DNA of 64,000 bases from Comamonas terrigena NBRC 13299 (GTDB taxonomy: Bacteria > Pseudomonadota > Gammaproteobacteria > Burkholderiales > Burkholderiaceae_C). Location: contig NZ_AP019749.1 of assembly GCF_006740045.1 (NCBI RefSeq), positions 4,049,001-4,113,000 on the forward strand, read 5' to 3'. This document shows positions 59,717 through 64,000 of the stretch, piece after piece. Position numbers and translations under genes: made by a program. The notes beneath the pieces are model-generated. The model did no database searches. It was not told the DNA's origin and was given only the letters and a program-made list of their open reading frames with translations. Every line of letters begins with the position of its first letter. The stretch's first letter is position 1.

Positions 59717-61495
59717 TCAGCGGTGGCGCCAGTGCTGGGTGCGTTTTTGCGTCCAGCCGTCCAGCGCGGCAATCAGCAGGCGGCCGACCGCCGCCGTGGC
59801 AAAGATCAGCGTCGCCATGGCGGCGGCGGGTGCAATGTCGCCGGCATCGTCCATGGCCAGTACCGCCGCCGAGGCCAGCGAGGTTTCGGGTGCATACAGA
59901 AAGACGACAGCCGATACCGTGGTCATGGCATTCACAAAGAAGTAGCCCGCCACCTGCATCACGGCCGGCAGGCACACCGGAAGGTGTACCCTCCACAGCA
60001 CCGTCCAGAACGGCACGCCCATGGAATCGGCCACGCGCTCATATTCGGCATCCAGTTGCTGCAAGGCCGTGAGCTGGGTGATGTGCGCCACCGAAAAGAA
60101 ATGCGCCACCGAGCACAGCACCAGAATGCCGAGCGAGCCATACAGAAAGTGCAGCGGATTGCTGGCGGCATTGAAGAACAGGATGTAGCCCAGCCCCAGC
60201 GCCAGCCCTGGCACCGCCATCGGCAGCGTGGCCACGGCATGCAGCCACTGGCGCGCACGCGCCCACCCCGTCGGTTTGGCCACCAGGTAGGCACTCAGGA
60301 AACTCAGGAGCGCGCCCACCACCGCAGTGGCCGCCGCCATCGCCAGCGAATTGCCATAACTGGCCCAACCGCCACCGTCCATCATGTCGAACTGGTAGTG
60401 CCTGAACCCCAGGCTCAGGTTGTAGGGCCAGAAGGTGACCAGCGAAGCCAGCACGGCCGTGCCCATCACCGCCAGCAGCCCCATGGCCACCAGGCTGCAG
60501 TACAGCAGCAACGCACGGTCCCGCAGCGCCGCAGGCTGCGGCACCAGCGGTGTGGCACGCACCGCCATGGTGGCGGCCTGGCGCGCGCGCAGATGGCGTT
60601 CGGCAGCGAACGCTAGGCCGGCAGGCACCAGCAGCAGCATGGCCACCACTGCGCCCATGGACAGGTTGTGCTGGCCAATCACCTGCTTGTAGATATCGGT
60701 GGCGAGCATGGGCGTGTTGCCCCCAATCACCTTGGGCACGCCAAAGTCCGTCACCACCAGCACAAACACCACGATCCAGGCAATCAGCAGCCCGTAGCGG
60801 CTGGACGGCAGCGTGACCTGGCAGAAGCTGCGCCAGCGGCCCGCACCCAGCGTGGCTGCGGCCTCATACAGCCGCGCATCGCCCGACGCCAGCGTGGTGC
60901 ACAGAATCATCAGTGCATGCGGAAAAGTCCACAGCACCGAGCCCAGGATGATGCCGAAAGGCCCGTAAGCCGAACCACCCAACAACCAGCTTTTCAGCAG
61001 CCCCTGGGCGCCGAACAGGTAGATCAGACTGATGGCCATCAGCAGCGACGGCGCCAGCAGCGGCACCAGGGCGATGGCGCGGAACCATGCGGCCAGCGGC
61101 ATGCAGCTGCGCACCACACCGTATGCATAGCCATAGGCCAGCGCCACACACAGCGTGCTGCTGGTGGCCGAGAGCCACAGGCTGTTGAACAGGGACTGCG
61201 CCACCCCCGGTGTTCGGGCATACGCCATGTACTGCGCCAGACCCGAGAACTGTCCGTCGGCCGACCAGAAACTGCGGCCCAGCAGCGCCCCCACCGGCAA
61301 GGCAATCGCGATCAGCAGCACACCCAGCAGGCCCAGCACCAGCACCCCCAGCCAGAGCCTTTCCCCATGGAAGGTGCGGGATGGCCGCGGCGCGGCAGGA
61401 CCTGCATCCTGGTGGCGCCGGGCAGTGTGCGGCACTGCAGAGGGGACCACCGGATCGGCCCCCAGTGGCAGGGCCGGTGTCGCGGCCGTCATCAT
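59717..61495 (-). CDS. 2-aminoethylphosphonate-type ABC transporter, fused permease
   Basis: A 592-aa inner-membrane permease with two binding-protein-dependent transport domains in one chain, about 12 helices. It starts at ATG 61495, which overlaps the ATPase stop (ATGATG). The first 45 residues are hydrophilic. Each half has an EAA-type loop (YEAAATLGAGRWRSFCQVTLP near residue 240; YERVADSMGVPFWTVLWRVHLP near 510). The fused arrangement matches the PhnU/PhnV-like permease of aminoethylphosphonate systems and of ferric-type importers. The substrate call rests on operon context. Confidence 0.85.
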   Translation of the reverse strand: MMTAATPALPLGADPVVPSAVPHTARRHQDAGPAAPRPSRTFHGERLWLGVLVLGLLGVLLIAIALPVGALLGRSFWSADGQFSGLAQYMAYARTPGVAQSLFNSLWLSATSSTLCVALAYGYAYGVVRSCMPLAAWFRAIALVPLLAPSLLMAISLIYLFGAQGLLKSWLLGGSAYGPFGIILGSVLWTFPHALMILCTTLASGDARLYEAAATLGAGRWRSFCQVTLPSSRYGLLIAWIVVFVLVVTDFGVPKVIGGNTPMLATDIYKQVIGQHNLSMGAVVAMLLLVPAGLAFAAERHLRARQAATMAVRATPLVPQPAALRDRALLLYCSLVAMGLLAVMGTAVLASLVTFWPYNLSLGFRHYQFDMMDGGGWASYGNSLAMAAATAVVGALLSFLSAYLVAKPTGWARARQWLHAVATLPMAVPGLALGLGYILFFNAASNPLHFLYGSLGILVLCSVAHFFSVAHITQLTALQQLDAEYERVADSMGVPFWTVLWRVHLPVCLPAVMQVAGYFFVNAMTTVSAVVFLYAPETSLASAAVLAMDDAGDIAPAAAMATLIFATAAVGRLLIAALDGWTQKRTQHWRHR

Positions 61496-62568
61496 GCAGC
61501 CCTCCGCAAGGCCTCTGGCGCCGCCAGCACCTGCAGCGCTGCGGCGGGCAGTTCCACCAGCACCTCCCCCTGCAACCAGTCGGGCAGCCGGGCATCGTGG
61601 CGCAGCGGCCATTGCACATCGATCTGGCATTGCAGCGTGGGACTGCACACCCGCACCAGCACCATCGAACCGAGGAACGAGGACTCCATCACCCGGGCGC
61701 GGAACAGATTGGCCAGTGCAATCGGCTGGGCCGGGTGCAGCACCACGCTTTCGGGCCGGACACCCACCAGCACCGCATCACCGGGTACAAAACCCGCCGT
61801 GCTGCAATCCAGCCGTCCTTCCCCCACGCGCACCATGTGACCCACCTCCGCCGTCGCGGGCAGCAGGTTCATGCGCCCCACAAACCCGGCCGCAAAGTGA
61901 CTGACCGGCTGGGCATAGAGCTGCTCGGGCGAGCCTTGCTGTTCGATACGCCCCTGGTGCATCAGCACCACCCGGTCCGCCATGGACAGCGCCTCTTCCT
62001 GGTCGTGCGTGACCATGATGCAGGTGATCTCCAGCTGACGCTGCAGCCGGCGGATCTCGCTGCGCAGCTCGGTGCGTACCTGGGCATCCAGTGCGGACAG
62101 GGGCTCATCCAGCAGCAGCAAGCGGGGGCGGGGGGCCAGCGCACGGGCCAGTGCAACACGCTGCTGCTGCCCGCCGGACAGCTGTGCCGGGTAGCGCTGC
62201 GCCTGCGCGCCCAGGCCCACCAGGGCCAGCATTTCCTGCACACGGGCCTGGACCTGGTGCGCAGGCTGCCCCCGCAGGCCGAACGCCACGTTCTGCGCCG
62301 CCGTCAGATTGGGGAACAGTGCATAGCTTTGGAACACCACCCCGAATCCCCGGCGTGCCGCCGGCCAGCGCGTGATGTCCTCGCCCTGAAACAGGACTCG
62401 GCCCTCGTCCGCCTGCTCAATGCCGCACAGAATGCGCAGCAGCGTGGTCTTGCCGCAACCAGAAGGCCCCAGCAGGCTGACGAACTCGCCGCCATCGACC
62501 GCCAGGTCGATGCCGCGCAGCACGGGCGTGTCCTTGTACTGCTTGGCAATATGGTCAATGCGCAGCAT
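61492..62568 (-). CDS. 2-aminoethylphosphonate-type ABC transporter, ATP-binding protein
   Basis: A 358-aa ATPase of the iron/polyamine/phosphonate group. Walker A GPSGCGKTT at residues 34-42, Q-loop FQSYALFPNLT near 79-89, signature LSGGQQQR near 134-141, Walker B LLLLDEPLSALD near 153-164, and switch His in VTHDQEEAL near 187. Residues 240-358 form the regulatory OB-type (TOBE) domain. It lies 133 bases after the binding-protein gene and overlaps the permease start. Confidence 0.9.
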   Translation of the reverse strand: MLRIDHIAKQYKDTPVLRGIDLAVDGGEFVSLLGPSGCGKTTLLRILCGIEQADEGRVLFQGEDITRWPAARRGFGVVFQSYALFPNLTAAQNVAFGLRGQPAHQVQARVQEMLALVGLGAQAQRYPAQLSGGQQQRVALARALAPRPRLLLLDEPLSALDAQVRTELRSEIRRLQRQLEITCIMVTHDQEEALSMADRVVLMHQGRIEQQGSPEQLYAQPVSHFAAGFVGRMNLLPATAEVGHMVRVGEGRLDCSTAGFVPGDAVLVGVRPESVVLHPAQPIALANLFRARVMESSFLGSMVLVRVCSPTLQCQIDVQWPLRHDARLPDWLQGEVLVELPAAALQVLAAPEALRRAA

Positions 62569-62701
62569 GTATCTCTTTCAACGTCAAAAACAACAGACAG
62601 CCCACCCGCCCGGCCACGGCGCCATGGCCAGGCCGTTCTGCAGAGCGTGCCCACCTCCCCTCCATGCACCATGGGCCACAGAGAGAAGGCACCAGCGGTG
62701 G

Positions 62702-63748
62702 TTACTTCTTTTCCGCCTTGGCTTCATAGCGGCGCGCCCATTCGGTCAGGATGCGCTCGCGGTTGGCGGCCGACCAGTTGAAGTCGTTCTTGGCCAGGCG
62801 CTTTTCCAGATCGGCCGGAATGAATTCATGCTTTTCCTGGGCCTCGGGCAAGGCCAGCACGGCAAAGTTGGCGGCATAGAGCTGGTTGGCCTCGGGCGTC
62901 ACGGCCCAGTCGGCCAGGGCCTTGGCGGCCTCCTGCTTTTTGCTGGTCTTCATGATGGCCGTGGCTTCCACGTCCCAGCCCAGGCCTTCCCTGGGGAAGA
63001 CGATGTCGATGGGCGCACCGTCCTTCTTGGTCTTGTTGGCCCGGTACTCGAAACTCAGGCCCACGGGGAACTCACCCGCACCGGCCTGGCGGCAGGGTTT
63101 GGAGCCGCTGTGGGTATAGACGCCTATGTTCTGGTGCAGCGCGTCCATATAGGCCCAGCCCTTGTCCTCACCCATCATCTGCAGCCATGCCGCCACCATC
63201 AGGTAGCCGGTACCGCTGGAAGCCGGGTGGGGCATGGTGATCGTGCCCTTGAATTCGGGTTTGGTCAGATCGGCCCAGCTGGTGATGGCAGGCAGCTTGC
63301 GCTTGGCTGCCTCCACGGTGTTGGCACACACGGCCGACGACCACAGATCCATGCCCACCCAGGTGGGCGTGGCTGCCGGGTCACGCATGGTGGCGCGCAC
63401 CTTGCCCAGGTTCTTGGGGGCGTAGGGAGCCAGCATGCCCTGCTTGTCCAGCAGCATCAGCGACGTGGCCGCCACCCCCCAGATCACGTCGGCCTGGGGA
63501 TTGGCCTTCTCGGCCAGCAGGCGGGCCGTGATGATGCCGGTGCTGTCGCGCACAAACTTCAGCTCGATCTCGGGGTGCACTTTTTCGAAACCGACCTTGT
63601 AGGCCTTGATCTGGTCGGCTTCCAGGGCCGAATAGACCAGCAGCTCGGTCTTGGCGGCCAGCGCCTGGCCGGCGACACCCAGCAGCGCACAGGCAGCAGC
63701 GGTCCACAGGGCAAGGCGGCGGGGGCGGGAAACAAGGGCATGGCGCAT
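62702..63748 (-). CDS. 2-aminoethylphosphonate-type periplasmic binding protein
   Basis: A 348-aa extracytoplasmic solute-binding protein. ATG 63748 (MRHALVSRPRRLALW) has AGGA upstream and starts a signal peptide cleaved after about residue 30 (GQALAAK). The mature part resembles the PhnS/iron-binding group: ELLVYSALEADQIKAYKVGFEKVHPEIELKFVRDSTGIITARLLAE near residues 33-78, and VGLSFEYRANKTKKDGAPIDIVFPREGLG in the second half. The family call to aminoethylphosphonate (TIGR03261-like) is by similarity and operon content. It is the first gene of the four-gene operon. Confidence 0.87.
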   Translation of the reverse strand: MRHALVSRPRRLALWTAAACALLGVAGQALAAKTELLVYSALEADQIKAYKVGFEKVHPEIELKFVRDSTGIITARLLAEKANPQADVIWGVAATSLMLLDKQGMLAPYAPKNLGKVRATMRDPAATPTWVGMDLWSSAVCANTVEAAKRKLPAITSWADLTKPEFKGTITMPHPASSGTGYLMVAAWLQMMGEDKGWAYMDALHQNIGVYTHSGSKPCRQAGAGEFPVGLSFEYRANKTKKDGAPIDIVFPREGLGWDVEATAIMKTSKKQEAAKALADWAVTPEANQLYAANFAVLALPEAQEKHEFIPADLEKRLAKNDFNWSAANRERILTEWARRYEAKAEKK

Positions 63749-64000
63749 GGCAGATTCCTGAAAAATGGTGGGAATGGAAACCTTTGCGGAGCCGACCCAC
63801 ACGGCCAACTCCCTGCCCTGCACTCTAGAAATCGCATGTGAAATCTGCGTGTCACAGAGCCGAAATCTGCCGAAGCGCCTATTGGCAAATTTGGGTCCCC
63901 ATCGCAGTGGGAGATGCGCCACGGTCCAGGCCGCCATGGTGAAATGCGGCAGCCGTCCCTGCCGGACGGCGCCACACACCATGTTCGTCACGCAACTGCA
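63749..64000. other. region upstream of the phosphonate-importer operon
   Basis: These 252 bases up to the window edge contain no gene I can support. The operon promoter should lie here on the minus strand; no clear -35/-10 or operator was recognised. Confidence 0.45.

Overview
The window comes from a GC-rich betaproteobacterium, most likely a member of the Comamonadaceae (Comamonas or a close relative). This is inferred from the overall base composition, the gltIJKL/LysR arrangement, the separate alpha and beta subunits of glycyl-tRNA synthetase next to plsC/gmhB-type genes, and an slmA-type regulator near argB. It is ordinary chromosome: I see no rRNA, tRNA, CRISPR array, prophage or intact insertion sequence.

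Left third (1-32 kb), housekeeping and transport. A glutamate/aspartate ABC importer (gltIJKL, minus strand) has a binding-protein gene that is frameshifted near its 3' end, and a LysR regulator lies upstream. Next come a histone-H1-like basic protein, a three-gene TRAP transporter, a Na/phosphate symporter preceded by an 11-bp-period repeat resembling a Pho box, a convergent pair of 2-hydroxyacid dehydrogenases, an Atm1-type ABC exporter divergent from a YciA thioesterase, and a bactofilin. A long minus-strand beta-oxidation group follows: TetR, acyl-CoA dehydrogenase, DUF2147, FadB-type bifunctional enzyme, thiolase, alpha/beta hydrolase, TesB-like thioesterase and enoyl-CoA hydratase. A palindromic operator sits just upstream of the TetR start. 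An SlmA-like TetR protein, a TctD/TctE-type two-component system and argB complete this part.

Middle (32-44 kb), a surface-polysaccharide locus that is visibly AT-richer than its flanks and lies between argB and glyS. It encodes a WecA/WbpL-type initiating transferase and a rhamnosyltransferase-like protein (plus strand). On the minus strand it encodes an acyltransferase, two adjacent DegT-family proteins, a Wzx flippase, an FnlA/WbjB-type UDP-GlcNAc 4,6-dehydratase, two further glycosyltransferases and a Wzy polymerase. The polymerase is split by a frameshift at a T8/T7 homopolymer, and one DegT protein has Arg where the PLP lysine should be. A 948-bp GC-rich stretch without a recognisable gene separates the two convergent arms.

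Right third (44-64 kb). glyS/glyQ are followed by an SPFH protein with a C-terminal excisionase-like helix-turn-helix, a zinc-ribbon membrane protein, the dTDP-L-rhamnose operon rfbBDAC (probably feeding the polysaccharide locus), coaX, the LysM/BON protein Kbp, a rhodanese, a YgjP-type metalloprotease, plsC and a GmhB-like HAD protein missing catalytic aspartates. The window ends in a 2-aminoethylphosphonate-type ABC importer operon with a TIGR03364-type FAD oxidoreductase.

No wholly new system stands out. The best leads are the Arg-substituted DegT paralogue, the GmhB-like pseudoenzyme, the homopolymer-split wzy, the broken gltI, the Pho-box-like array, the SPFH-HTH/zinc-ribbon pair, and a degenerate non-coding repeat shared by two gene-free regions.
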